Assembly: GCF_012272695.1 (NCBI RefSeq)
Contig: NZ_CP050902.1
Location: forward strand, 3,410,001-3,474,000
Length of the DNA: 64,000 nucleotides
Source of the DNA: Nocardioides sp. JQ2195
GTDB taxonomy: Bacteria; Actinomycetota; Actinomycetes; Propionibacteriales; Nocardioidaceae
Reading direction: 5' to 3'
Shown in pieces: positions 26,344 to 35,017 of this stretch (position 1 is its first letter; each line of letters starts with the position of its first letter). A program made the translations under genes and the position numbers. The notes beneath the pieces were generated by a model. That model saw nothing but the letters and a program-made list of their open reading frames with translations. It searched no databases and was not told where the DNA came from.

Positions 26344-27186
26344 CTAGAGCGTGGTGATGCCCTCTGCCACGAGTCTCGCGGTTCCGGTCATCAGCACCCG
26401 GTCGTCCTCGGTCCAGGTGATGCTCAAGGTCCCGCCGGGGACGTCCACGACGTACGCCGTGCCGCGCTCGGCACCGTCTGCCTGCGCGGCCGCGACCATC
26501 ACCGCGCACGCGCCGGTCCCGCACGACCGGGTCTCGCCCGAGCCGCGCTCGTGCACGCGCATCGCCACGTGCTGCTCGCCGCGGCGTACGACGAACTCGA
26601 CGTTGACGCCGCCGGGATAGACGGTTGCGTCGTACGTCGGCCCCTCCAGCAGCGAGCCGGCGTCGTCGAGCGACTCGACGAACGTGACCGCGTGGGGGTT
26701 GCCCATGTCGACGTTGACCGCGGGCCAGGTGTGCTCGCCGACGGTGACCTTCGACTCGGCACCGAAGGTGGGAGCGCCCATGTCGACCGTGATCGCGACG
26801 TCACCGTCGTCGGTCGCCGCGAACGTGACGGTCTTGATGCCGTCGCGGGTGGCCACCTTGAGCGGCTCACGCGGATCGATCGAGGCGTGGGTGGCGAGAT
26901 AGAGGGCGAACACGCGGACCCCGTTGCCGCACATCTCGCCCACGGAGCCGTCGGAGTTGCGGTAGTCCATGAACCACCGCGCCTCGCCCCGGGCGGCGAC
27001 GGCTGCGGGGTCGTCGGTCGCGTCGGTGCGCACCACGCGGATCACGCCGTCGCCACCGATGCCGGCCCGGCGGTCGCACAGTCGCACCACACGCTCGGCG
27101 GTGAGCTCGAGGAGCCCGTTGGCGTCCGGCAGCAGCACGAAGTCGTTCTCGGTGCCGTGCCCCTTCACGAAGGCGGTGTCAGTCAC
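26344..27186 (-). CDS. dapF: Diaminopimelate epimerase
   Basis: 280 residues. It converts LL- to meso-diaminopimelate for lysine and peptidoglycan. Both catalytic cysteine loops are present: GEMCGNGVRVF and RSCGTGACAV. The N-terminal KGHGTENDFVLL and middle VNVDMGNPHAV motifs are standard. Placed between miaA and hflX as in many actinobacteria, with the DHFR-like gene directly upstream. Confidence 0.97.
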   Translation of the reverse strand: MTDTAFVKGHGTENDFVLLPDANGLLELTAERVVRLCDRRAGIGGDGVIRVVRTDATDDPAAVAARGEARWFMDYRNSDGSVGEMCGNGVRVFALYLATHASIDPREPLKVATRDGIKTVTFAATDDGDVAITVDMGAPTFGAESKVTVGEHTWPAVNVDMGNPHAVTFVESLDDAGSLLEGPTYDATVYPGGVNVEFVVRRGEQHVAMRVHERGSGETRSCGTGACAVMVAAAQADGAERGTAYVVDVPGGTLSITWTEDDRVLMTGTARLVAEGITTL

Positions 27187-27207
27187 CCGACCATTGTCCC
27201 ATCCCGC

Positions 27208-27732
27208 TCAACGCACCACGGACCAGCGCCCACACATGAAGTCGCGGTTGCGCGCCACCTCGACCAGCTCGAGGTCCAGCTCGCGGGGCAGGAGCGGCGC
27301 GCCGGAACCCAGGGTGACCGGGGCGTACTGCACCCACACCTCGTCGAGGAGCCCCTCGTCGGCGAACTGGCCGACGAGGTCGCCGCCCCCGACGATCCAG
27401 ATGTTCTTGCCGGCGGCGGCCTCCGTCATCTCGCGGTGCACCTCGGCGACCGGCGCCTGGGTGAGGTGCACGTCACCGCCCCCGCTCTTCGCGGGCAGCT
27501 CGCGGTGGGTGAAGACCCAGGTCGGGCTGGTGTAGTCCCAGGTCTCGTGGTTGCCCAAGATCCACTCATAGGTCGTCGCCCCCATCACCAGCGCGCCCTT
27601 CTCCTTCCCGAACTCGGGGTAGGCCATCGGCCCCTCCAGGTCGATGTCCTGGCGGAAGAGCCACTCGAGCGAGTTGTCCTTCGTGGCGATGAACCCGTCG
27701 AGACTGGATGCGGTGTAGTACTGCGTGACCAT
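27208..27732 (-). CDS. DHFR-like reductase (RibD C-terminal domain family)
   Basis: 174 residues from ATG 27732; the longer open frame to 27849 passes through a dispersed hairpin repeat and is not used. It begins YYTASSLDGFIATKDNSLEW, has VMGATTYEWIL and the nucleotide-binding IWIVGGGDLVGQF, all typical of RibD_C-type reductases such as YyaP/YwjB relatives. Function within the family is not established. It precedes dapF by 22 bp. Confidence 0.88.
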   Translation of the reverse strand: MVTQYYTASSLDGFIATKDNSLEWLFRQDIDLEGPMAYPEFGKEKGALVMGATTYEWILGNHETWDYTSPTWVFTHRELPAKSGGGDVHLTQAPVAEVHREMTEAAAGKNIWIVGGGDLVGQFADEGLLDEVWVQYAPVTLGSGAPLLPRELDLELVEVARNRDFMCGRWSVVR

Positions 27733-27796
27733 CTGACCAGTGTGCGCCCACTCCGCCCCCGGCCTCCACCCCTCACCCCACACCGAGTAGCGCGGT

Positions 27797-27849
27797 GTCC
27801 ATGTCACTTCGCAGGCGACTGGTCGCGTGTTGAGTGACAACAGCACCAC
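27797..27849. repeat. 53-bp hairpin element, copy 2
   Basis: Same length and layout as 20673-20725; the differences weaken the outer arms slightly (GTCACTT/GAGTGAC). Lies between the DHFR-like gene and miaA. Confidence 0.85.
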
Positions 27850-27888
27850 ACAAGTGCTGGCGTCGGAACCGGCGCGACCTGCGGCGAC

Positions 27889-28818
27889 TCACCCGCGGAT
27901 GGCGTCGACCGCCCGGTCCACCAGGTCAGGGGCGTCCCACGGCAGCCAGGTGATCCGTGGGTCCTTGCGGAACCACCCGTCCTGCTTGCGGGCGAAGCGC
28001 CTGGTCGCGGTCTTCGTCCGCTCCTTCGCCTGCTCCAGGGTCAGCTCACCCGCGAGGTACGCCGTCACGTCGGGATAGCCGATCGCCCTCGAGGCCGTGA
28101 CCGCGTCGGCCAGTCCGTGGTCCAGCAGCCGGGAGACCTCGTCGACGAACCCGTCGTCGAACATCTGCTCCACCCGCTGCCCGATGCGTACGTCGAGGGT
28201 GTCCCGGTCGATGTCGACACCGATCTGGTGCGCGTTCTCCACGGCGTACGCGAGCCTGGGCAGGCTGGCCGAGTAGGGCTCGCCCGTGATCATCACGACC
28301 TCGAGCGCCCGCACGACGCGACGTCCGTTGCTGGGGTGGATTCCCTGTGCTGCTTGGGGATCCAGCTCCCTGAGCCTGGCATGCATCGCGCCGGACCCGT
28401 CGGCCTCGAGCGCCTCCTCGAGCCCTCGTCGTACGTCGGCATCCGTGCCGGGGAACTCGAAGCGGTCGAGCACGGCGCGGGTGTAGAGCGCCGAGCCGCC
28501 GACCAGCACCGGCACGACCTCGCGGGCGCGCAGGTCGGCGATGGTGTTCCTCGCCAGCCGTTGGAAGTCGGCGACGGTTGCGATCTCGTCGATGTCCAGG
28601 ACGTCGAGCAGGTGGTGAGGGGTGTCGCGGCGCTGGTCAGGAGGCAGCTTGGCGGTGCCGATGTCCATGCCGCGATAGACCTGCATGGCGTCGGTGTTGA
28701 CGATCTCGCCACCCAGGCGCTCCGCCAGGTCGAGGGAGAGCCCGGTCTTGCCGGCCGCCGTCGCCCCGACGACCGCCACCACCGGGATCTCGTCGTGGGG
28801 TGAGACTGCCGCAGACAT
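27889..28818 (-). CDS. miaA: tRNA dimethylallyltransferase
   Basis: 309 residues. It transfers a dimethylallyl group to A37 of tRNAs reading U-starting codons; MiaB then methylthiolates the product. P-loop VVGATAAGKTGLS, VNTDAMQVYRGMDIGTAK, PHHLLDV and the GGSALYTRAVLD region are diagnostic. The terminal ARKQDGWFRKDPRITWL is intact. miaB lies 2.7 kb away; the two are separated here by the antitoxin-like, Nudix, acidic and AbiEi/Vsr-like genes. Confidence 0.97.
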   Translation of the reverse strand: MSAAVSPHDEIPVVAVVGATAAGKTGLSLDLAERLGGEIVNTDAMQVYRGMDIGTAKLPPDQRRDTPHHLLDVLDIDEIATVADFQRLARNTIADLRAREVVPVLVGGSALYTRAVLDRFEFPGTDADVRRGLEEALEADGSGAMHARLRELDPQAAQGIHPSNGRRVVRALEVVMITGEPYSASLPRLAYAVENAHQIGVDIDRDTLDVRIGQRVEQMFDDGFVDEVSRLLDHGLADAVTASRAIGYPDVTAYLAGELTLEQAKERTKTATRRFARKQDGWFRKDPRITWLPWDAPDLVDRAVDAIRG

Positions 28819-28888
28819 GGGCTTAGTCTTCCAGAGTCACATGTCGTGTCGCGAGCAGTGCGACCGATCGAAGCGAATGGAGCAGATC

Positions 28889-29092
28889 ATGGGTTTCCTG
28901 GACAAGCTGAAGGGCAAGGCGTCCGACGCTGTTGACCAGCACGGCGACAAGATCGCCGACGGTCTCGATAAGGCCAAGGACTTCGTCGACGACAAGACCG
29001 GCGGCAAGCTCGGCGACAAGGGCGACGTCGTCGTCGACAAGGCCAAGGACGCACTCGACGGCCTCGACGGGAAGAACGACGACATCAAGTGA
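28889..29092 (+). CDS. MT0933/Rv0909-type antitoxin-like small protein
   Basis: 67 residues from ATG 28889 (GGAG seven bases upstream); an ATG 12 bases earlier is an alternative. MGFLDKLKGKASDAVDQHGD, FVDDKTGGKLGDKGDVVVDK and ALDGLDGKNDDIK match the small actinobacterial family annotated as antitoxin after Rv0909. In Mycobacterium the partner toxin is an SRPBCC-fold protein; no such gene is next to it, so an antitoxin role is doubtful and a general stress role is equally possible. A hairpin follows directly. Confidence 0.8.
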   Translation: MGFLDKLKGKASDAVDQHGDKIADGLDKAKDFVDDKTGGKLGDKGDVVVDKAKDALDGLDGKNDDIK

Positions 29093-29099
29093 CCCACCC

Positions 29100-29121
29100 G
29101 CAGGTTGCCTGAAGAACCTGC
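29100..29121 (+). terminator. Possible terminator after the antitoxin-like gene
   Basis: GCAGGTT and AACCTGC pair across an eight-base loop, eight bases after the stop codon. No clear T-run. Confidence 0.5.
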
Positions 29122-29251
29122 AGGGTGCCCAGCCCGAGTCCGGCGGCCTCGGCGAGAGCGGCACCACCGAGCGCGGCGAACCAACGACACCGGCACCACC
29201 GAGGGCGGCCTCGTCGTGGTGGGCCGGTGCGCGCGCCCTAGGCTCAGCGCC

Positions 29252-29719
29252 ATGGTTGAACGATTCGCCGTCATCCCGGCCGCCTACGTGTTCCTGCTGC
29301 GTGACGGTGAGCGTGGCACGGAGGTGCTGCTCCAGCTCCGCCAGAACACCGGGTACATGGACCAGCACTGGGCCGCCGCCGCCGCCGGGCACGTCGAGCA
29401 GGGCGAGACCGCCTTCGCAGCCGCTCAACGCGAGGCCACCGAGGAGCTCGGCATCACCGGCATCGACCTCACCTTCGTCACGTCCATGCAGCGCAGCCAG
29501 GGCGGTGCCCCCATCGAGGAGCGCATCGACTTCTTCTTCACGGCTCGTTCGTGGTCCGGCGAGCCAACCGTCATCGAGCCGGAGAAGTGCGTGGAGATCG
29601 CCTGGTTCCCCCTGAGCGCCCTGCCCGAGCCCGTGGTCCCCCACGAGCACCAGGTTCTCACCGGGCTCCGCGAGGGCCAGGTGCCGGCGTACTCGACGTT
29701 CGGCTTCACCAGCTCCTGA
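29252..29719 (+). CDS. Nudix hydrolase
   Basis: 155 residues from ATG 29252. The Nudix box is complete (GHVEQGETAFAAAQREATEE then LGI), preceded by GYMDQHWAAAAAGH. The family cleaves nucleoside diphosphates linked to another group; the substrate cannot be told from sequence. An upstream open extension of 49 codons has unlike composition and is not included. Confidence 0.9.
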   Translation: MVERFAVIPAAYVFLLRDGERGTEVLLQLRQNTGYMDQHWAAAAAGHVEQGETAFAAAQREATEELGITGIDLTFVTSMQRSQGGAPIEERIDFFFTARSWSGEPTVIEPEKCVEIAWFPLSALPEPVVPHEHQVLTGLREGQVPAYSTFGFTSS

Positions 29720-29808
29720 TCACCCGGCCCCTCGGGCGCCTGCCCCTCCCACCACGAAGTGGCTAGGGTCGACTCGTCAACGTCGACCCCGCTCGAGAGG
29801 AAGTTCTC

Positions 29809-30150
29809 ATGTCCGATCAGGAAGAGCAGCCCACCACGGAGGCCGAGGAGACGACCGACTCCGACACCTCGGCGTCGGACGACGCTGCAGGCACCTCGCC
29901 GGCGCCCGAGCCCACGAGCGAGGAACCGCAGCTCTTCCCCGGTGGCGTGGACTCGATCGACGACCCGAAGTACGGCGACACACCCGGCGATCCTGTCTCC
30001 CGCGACCTCGACCCCGACAACAATCCCGCGATCAGCGAGGACGCGGTTCCTGACGAGATCACGGAGCCCGACGACAAGCAGCAGGAGCCGGACAACGGGG
30101 AGGCCGACCTCGACGCCGGCCAGACCGGGGAGTCCGAAGAACCCGCCTGA
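29809..30150 (+). CDS. Highly acidic disordered protein, unknown function
   Basis: 113 residues from an ATG with AGGAAG upstream. Nearly a third of the residues are Asp or Glu (EEQPTTEAEETTDSD, PDNGEADLDAG), with no hydrophobic core except LFPGGVDSIDDPKYGDTPGD, so it is probably unfolded. Codon use is that of a genuine high-GC gene. I do not recognise the family. Confidence 0.65.
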   Translation: MSDQEEQPTTEAEETTDSDTSASDDAAGTSPAPEPTSEEPQLFPGGVDSIDDPKYGDTPGDPVSRDLDPDNNPAISEDAVPDEITEPDDKQQEPDNGEADLDAGQTGESEEPA

Positions 30151-30221
30151 GCCACTCATCTGACTCATCCGCCTGTCCCGACCGGCGGTTTCGCCCATGC
30201 CGAGGGGCGATGGCAGAGGTG

Positions 30222-30260
30222 CGCGCGGTTTGCTGTCACCAGGTGACAGCAAACCGCGCG
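30222..30260. repeat. Palindrome upstream of the second AbiEi/Vsr-like gene
   Basis: Perfect 19-bp arms (CGCGCGGTTTGCTGTCACC and complement) around a single A. Ends 123 bp before the gene's ATG. No T-run. Confidence 0.95.
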
Positions 30261-30383
30261 TCATCGGGCCTGTCGCCCAGCCGTGCACCTCGCTGCACCG
30301 CTCCCCACGCTCACGACGCGGGTTCTCCACAGCCCGGGGAAGAGCCCGTGGCGCGCACGATCTCCGCATCCGACGATCGTGGG

Positions 30384-31433
30384 ATGAAACGCTTGCAACG
30401 ACTGCTCAACGAGCAGGACGGCGTGGTGAGCCGTCAACAGATCCGTGCGCTCGGGCTGACCGACAACGACCTGCGCCGGTTCCTGCGCAGGCGTGAGCTC
30501 GTTCAAGTTCATCCGGGCGTCTACGTGAACCACACCGGCCCCTTGACCTGGCACCAGCGGGCGTGGGCCGCGGTCCACCATGCCTGGCCTGCTGCGCTGT
30601 CCCACGGCTCGGCCCTCCGCGCCGCACAGGGGCCGGGGCGCCGCAACGACATGGACGACGACCCGATCGACGTCGCCCTGGGACACCGCCGCACCATCGT
30701 GCAGCGAGACGGCGTGATCCTGCACCGCATGGTCGGGCTCTCGTCGCGGGTGCAGTGGAACCGCTCCCCACCTCGGCTGCGGATCGAGCAGGCGGTGCTC
30801 GACCTGGCCGCCGAGTCAGCGAGCGAGCTCGACGCCGTGGCGGTGCTGGCCGGCGCGGTCTCCGCACGCCAGACAACGGCGTCGCGGCTCCTCCACGCAC
30901 TGGGGCAACGCAAGAAGATCGCCCGCCGCAGGTTCCTGGCCGACGTGCTGGTCGATGTCGCCGAAGGCACCTGCTCGGTCCTCGAGCACGGCTACCTGAC
31001 GCGCGTCGAACGACCTCACGGGCTGCCCACCGCGGTCCGTCAGGCGATCGACCTGAGCCGCGGCACCCTCTATCGCGACGTGCTCTACGAAGACTTCGAC
31101 CAGGTCGTCGAGCTCGATGGACGGGTCTTCCACTCAGGTGCCCAGAACCGCGATCGGGATCTCCGCCGCGACCTCGATGCCGCGGTCGACGGGCTCAACG
31201 GTGTTCGGCTCGGCTGGGGCCAGGTCTTCGGTGATCCGTGCGCCACCGCACGCAAGGTCGCCCTCATCCTGCAACGACAGGGCTGGTCCGGCGAACCCAC
31301 GCCGTGCACCAGCTGCAGGCCGGCCAGGTCACGCGACTCAGACCGGGACACGCGTGGATTGCAGTCACCTGGTGACAGTGAATCGCGCGCAAACCCGCCA
31401 ACGTCGGCCTCGGGACCTGAGCACGCCGCGTGA
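30384..31433 (+). CDS. AbiEi-type N-terminus fused to Vsr/DUF559-like nuclease domain (copy 2)
   Basis: 349 residues from ATG 30384. It parallels copy 1 along its whole length: VVSRQQIRALGLTDNDLRRF and GVYVNHTGPLTWHQRAW (AbiEi-like winged helix), SVLEHGYLTRVERPHGLPTA, YRDVLYEDFDQVVELDGRVF (candidate nuclease Asp and Glu), RDLDAA and GWGQVFGDPC. The C-terminal 30 residues are encoded across the downstream palindrome and look like read-through. Like copy 1 it has no neighbouring toxin gene and interrupts a conserved gene cluster. TTCTCCACAG lies 52 bp before the ATG in both copies. Confidence 0.8.
   Translation: MKRLQRLLNEQDGVVSRQQIRALGLTDNDLRRFLRRRELVQVHPGVYVNHTGPLTWHQRAWAAVHHAWPAALSHGSALRAAQGPGRRNDMDDDPIDVALGHRRTIVQRDGVILHRMVGLSSRVQWNRSPPRLRIEQAVLDLAAESASELDAVAVLAGAVSARQTTASRLLHALGQRKKIARRRFLADVLVDVAEGTCSVLEHGYLTRVERPHGLPTAVRQAIDLSRGTLYRDVLYEDFDQVVELDGRVFHSGAQNRDRDLRRDLDAAVDGLNGVRLGWGQVFGDPCATARKVALILQRQGWSGEPTPCTSCRPARSRDSDRDTRGLQSPGDSESRANPPTSASGPEHAA
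31351..31389. repeat. Palindrome overlapping the 3' end of the second AbiEi/Vsr-like gene
   Basis: Imperfect copy of the 30222-30260 palindrome: 13 of 19 arm positions pair, with the inner TCACC-T-GGTGA fully kept. It begins 34 bases after the last codon of the conserved CTSC. Confidence 0.85.
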
Positions 31434-31459
31434 AGCAGCGGGCGCAGACGGTTCAGACA

Positions 31460-31548
31460 GGTGGTTCAGGCCGGCAAGCAGGCAGGTGGTTCGGCCGGCC
31501 AGCAGGCAGATGGTTCAGGCTGGCGGTTCACGCCGGCGAGCAGGAGGG
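31460..31548. repeat. Imperfect 24-25 bp tandem repeats at the end of miaB
   Basis: Two units of the type GGTGGTTCAGGCCGGCAAGC plus AGGCA and a degenerate third. They lie between the convergent AbiEi/Vsr-like and miaB genes and overlap the miaB stop. Confidence 0.6.
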
Positions 31549-33090
31549 CGCATCCGGCAACGGCGCGGGAACCCCGATCGACGGCATGCCGAGACCCACG
31601 CCCTTGGGGGCGGACGAGCGACCCTCCCACGCATCGCCGGCGCGGGTCCGGCGCACGGACTGCACCGCCTGGTCGGCGATCAAGTGGTGCGGGGCCGCCT
31701 GGGTGATCGTCACCGTGACCATGTCGCCGGGGCGGAGTGGTCTCGAGTTGGTTCCTGAGGAGGCGAGGGACGAGCCGTCTCGAAGGGCGCTCGTTCCTCG
31801 CTCCTCAACCACCGCTGGGTTGAAGTGCACGAGCCGGTTGTCGGGACCTCGCCCGGAGAGCCGGTGGGTGGCGGAGTCCTTGCGGCCCTCGCCCTCGGCC
31901 ACCATCAGCTCGACGGTGGTGCCGACGAGCGCCTTGTTCTCCTCCCAGGCGATCTCGTTCACGACCGCGACAAGGCGCTGGTAGCGATCCGCCACCGCCT
32001 CGGGCGCGACCTGGTCGTCGAGCGTGGCCGCCGGCGTGCCGGGACGCTTGGAGTACTGGAAGGTGAAGGCGCCCGAGAAGCGGGCCTCACGCACGACGTG
32101 GAGCGTCTCGAGGAAGTCCTCCTCGGTCTCGCCGGGGAAGCCCACGATGATGTCGGTGGTGATCGCAGCGTCCGGAATGGCAGCGCGCACCCGTTCGATG
32201 ATGCCGAGGAACTTCTTCTGGCGATAGGAGCGCTTCATCTCACGAAGCACCTTGTCGGAACCGGACTGCAGCGGCATGTGCAGCTGCGGCATCACGTTGG
32301 GAGTCTCGGCCATCGCCTCGATGACGTCGTCGGTGAACTCCGCGGGGTGCGGCGAGGTGAACCGCACCCGCTCGAGACCCTCGATCTCGCCACAGGCGCG
32401 GAGCAGCTTCGAGAACGCCTGGCGGTCGCCGAACTCGACGCCGTACGCATTGACGTTCTGCCCGAGAAGGGTGACCTCGGTGACGCCGTCGGCGACCAGG
32501 GCCTCGACCTCGGCGAGGATCTCGCCGGGACGACGGTCCTTCTCCTTGCCGCGCAGGGCCGGCACGATGCAGAACGTGCAGGTGTTGTTGCAGCCGACCG
32601 AGATCGACACCCACGCGGCGTACGCCGAGTCGCGCTTGGTCGGCAGCGTGGAGGGGAACACCTCGAGCGACTCGAGGATCTCGACCTGCGCCTCCTGCTG
32701 CACCCGGGCGCGCTCGAGCAGCACCGGCAGCGAGCCGATGTTGTGGGTGCCGAAGACGACGTCGACGTAGGGCGCCTTCTCGGTGATCGTGGCGCGGTCC
32801 TTCTGCGCCAGGCAACCGCCGACGGCGATCTGGAGGTCGGGGTTCTTCGCCTTGATCGGCGCGAGGTGCGAGAGGTTGCCGTAGAGCTTGTTGTCGGCGT
32901 TCTCGCGCACCGCACAGGTGTTGAAGACGACGACGTCGGCCTGCTCGCCGGAAGGAGCGGCGGCGTACCCGGCGGTCTCGAGCAGCCCGGTCAGCCGCTC
33001 GGAGTCGTGGACGTTCATCTGGCACCCGTAGGTGCGGACTTCGTAGGTGCGTGGTGCCGCGGTGCTTGCCCCGGTGATTGCCTCAGTCAT
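31528..33090 (-). CDS. miaB: tRNA-2-methylthio-N6-dimethylallyladenosine synthase
   Basis: 520 residues from ATG 33090. The N-terminal UPF0004 domain holds the first iron-sulfur cluster cysteines ([28 protein letters not shown]); the radical-SAM site is [16 protein letters not shown]. The TRAM domain follows, but an insert of about 25 residues ([20 protein letters not shown]...) interrupts it before [14 protein letters not shown]; the insert is encoded by a dispersed palindromic repeat. The tail after residue 490 is variable. Divergent from gluA, the usual actinobacterial order. Confidence 0.95.
   Translation of the reverse strand: MTEAITGASTAAPRTYEVRTYGCQMNVHDSERLTGLLETAGYAAAPSGEQADVVVFNTCAVRENADNKLYGNLSHLAPIKAKNPDLQIAVGGCLAQKDRATITEKAPYVDVVFGTHNIGSLPVLLERARVQQEAQVEILESLEVFPSTLPTKRDSAYAAWVSISVGCNNTCTFCIVPALRGKEKDRRPGEILAEVEALVADGVTEVTLLGQNVNAYGVEFGDRQAFSKLLRACGEIEGLERVRFTSPHPAEFTDDVIEAMAETPNVMPQLHMPLQSGSDKVLREMKRSYRQKKFLGIIERVRAAIPDAAITTDIIVGFPGETEEDFLETLHVVREARFSGAFTFQYSKRPGTPAATLDDQVAPEAVADRYQRLVAVVNEIAWEENKALVGTTVELMVAEGEGRKDSATHRLSGRGPDNRLVHFNPAVVEERGTSALRDGSSLASSGTNSRPLRPGDMVTVTITQAAPHHLIADQAVQSVRRTRAGDAWEGRSSAPKGVGLGMPSIGVPAPLPDAPSCSPA
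31739..31813 (-). repeat. Dispersed palindromic repeat translated inside miaB
   Basis: Read on the minus strand it begins GGTGGTTGAGGAGCGAGGAA and ends in CTCGAGACC; the second half is an imperfect inverse of the first. Same family as the nrdJ repeat at 5407-5473. It encodes the TRAM-domain insert without breaking the frame. Confidence 0.75.
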
Positions 33091-33234
33091 AACGGCTCTA
33101 GGGTACGGCGACACCCGCACGGCCAGCCATTCGAGTGGGGCGACCACGCGGGGCCGGGACACAATTCGGTTTCAGTCGGCGCACATCGAGGGTCTTGTGG
33201 CCCACGTCACAGGATTTCCCGCTAGGTTACGCAG

Positions 33235-34011
33235 ATGACTTTGGCTGAACAGGAGTCCACGGCTGCGCAACCTGGCGAGCCGTTGGTCGTGCTCGACGGC
33301 GTGAACAAGTGGTACGGCGAGCTGCACGTGCTCCAGGACATCAACCTGACGATCAAGCGCGGCGAGGTGGTCGTGGTGATCGGGCCGTCGGGCTCCGGCA
33401 AGTCGACGTTGTGCCGGGCCATCAACCGCCTCGAGTCGATCCAGAAAGGATCGATCACTCTCGACGGCAAGCCACTCCCCGAGGAGGGCAAGGCACTGGC
33501 CGCCCTGCGCGCTGATGTCGGCATGGTGTTCCAGAGCTTCAACCTGTTCGCCCACAAGACCATCCTGCAGAACGTCACCCTCGGCCCGATCAAGGTCCGC
33601 GGGACCAAGAAGGCCGCGGCCGCAGAACGCGCCAAGGAGCTCCTCGACCGCGTGGGCATCGGCCACCAGGCTGCCAAGTTCCCGGCCCAGCTCTCCGGAG
33701 GCCAGCAACAGCGCGTGGCCATCGCGCGGGCCCTGGCGATGGATCCGAAGGTGATGCTCTTCGACGAGCCGACCTCGGCGCTCGACCCCGAGATGATCGC
33801 GGAGGTCCTCGACGTCATGGTCGACCTGGCCAAGCAGGGCATGACGATGGTCGTGGTCACCCACGAGATGGGTTTCGCGCGCACGGCGGCAGACCGGGTG
33901 ATCTTCATGGCCGACGGCGCCATCGTCGAGGAGAACACCCCGGAGGAGTTCTTCACCAATCCACAATCCGATCGCGCCAAGGACTTCCTCGGCAAGATCC
34001 TCAAGCACTGA
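33235..34011 (+). CDS. gluA: Glutamate-type amino acid ABC importer, ATPase
   Basis: 258 residues. Walker [16 protein letters not shown], signature [15 protein letters not shown], Walker [15 protein letters not shown] and switch His [10 protein letters not shown] are all intact. First gene of gluABCD, which imports glutamate in Corynebacterium and relatives; substrate by synteny. The gene starts 20 bp after a possible -10 (TAGGTT) in the miaB-gluA gap. Confidence 0.94.
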   Translation: MTLAEQESTAAQPGEPLVVLDGVNKWYGELHVLQDINLTIKRGEVVVVIGPSGSGKSTLCRAINRLESIQKGSITLDGKPLPEEGKALAALRADVGMVFQSFNLFAHKTILQNVTLGPIKVRGTKKAAAAERAKELLDRVGIGHQAAKFPAQLSGGQQQRVAIARALAMDPKVMLFDEPTSALDPEMIAEVLDVMVDLAKQGMTMVVVTHEMGFARTAADRVIFMADGAIVEENTPEEFFTNPQSDRAKDFLGKILKH

Positions 34012-34067
34012 CCACACCTGCAGAGCGAAGCGAGCCGGGTCACCGGCCACGAAGATGGAGGAGCACG

Positions 34068-34937
34068 ATGCGCGCAACCAAATGGAAAGCGGCCCTGATT
34101 GTGGCCAGCCTGGCCCTGTCGTTGTCAGCCTGCGGTGAGGACAAGGCCGACGAGGGTGTCGCCGACGTCGAGGACACGAGCTTCGACGCGGGCACCACGA
34201 TGGCCAAGCTCCAAGATGCCGGGAAGATCACGATCGGCACCAAGTTCGACCAACCTCTGTTCGGACTCAAGGGCCCCGATGGCGACCCCGAGGGATTCGA
34301 CGTCGAGATGGGCAAGATCATCGCCGCGAAGCTGGGAATCGAGGCCGGTGACATCGAGTGGGTGGCCACGCCCTCCGAGATCCGGGAGACCTCCATCTCC
34401 GACGGTCGCGTCGACATCGTGATCGCGACCTACACCATCAACGACGATCGCAAGAAGCTGATCGACTTCGCTGGTCCCTACTTCAACGCCGGCCAGATGC
34501 TCATGGTCACTGCGGACAACGACGAGATCTCCAGTGTCGACGACCTCGACGGCAAGACGGTGTGCAGCGCCCGCGGTTCGACGCCCGCGCAGAACATCAA
34601 GGACAACTACCCCAAGGTGAAGCTCGAGCTGCCGGCGGAGTACAGCGACTGCCTCGAGCCACTGCGCAACGGCCAGGTCGACGCGCTCACCACCGACAAC
34701 GTGATCCTGTCGGGCTACGTGGCCCAGAACGAGGGTGACTTCAAGCTCGTCGGCGACCCGTTCACCGAGGAGCCCTACGGCATCGGTCTCAAGAAGGGCG
34801 ACGACGAGTTCCGTGACTTCCTCAACGATGTGATCGAGGAGTCCTACGACAACGGTGAATGGGAAGACGCCTGGGAGAAGACTGCGGGCACCGTGCTCGA
34901 CCTGCCGGCCGAGTTCCCGAAGGTCGACCGTTACTGA
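34068..34937 (+). CDS. gluB: Glutamate-type ABC importer, substrate-binding lipoprotein
   Basis: 289 residues. The lipobox is LSLSAC with lipid-modified Cys22 (then GED). The family-3 solute-binding fold shows KITIGTKFDQPLFGLKGPDG, EGFDVEMGKIIA, RVDIVIATYTINDDRK and KTVCSARGSTPAQ. Anchored outside the membrane to hand the amino acid to the permeases; 56 bp after gluA. Confidence 0.95.
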   Translation: MRATKWKAALIVASLALSLSACGEDKADEGVADVEDTSFDAGTTMAKLQDAGKITIGTKFDQPLFGLKGPDGDPEGFDVEMGKIIAAKLGIEAGDIEWVATPSEIRETSISDGRVDIVIATYTINDDRKKLIDFAGPYFNAGQMLMVTADNDEISSVDDLDGKTVCSARGSTPAQNIKDNYPKVKLELPAEYSDCLEPLRNGQVDALTTDNVILSGYVAQNEGDFKLVGDPFTEEPYGIGLKKGDDEFRDFLNDVIEESYDNGEWEDAWEKTAGTVLDLPAEFPKVDRY

Positions 34938-35017
34938 TCCGGCACGGTTGATCCGGCCCTGAACAGGCGTTGGTCGTCCCGGGAGAGATCCCGGGACGAC
35001 CTCCACCAAGGAGGAAG

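Noticed and set aside
28889..29092. Complete toxin-antitoxin module
   Set aside because: The antitoxin-like protein has no SRPBCC-type toxin gene beside it; the next gene is a Nudix hydrolase.
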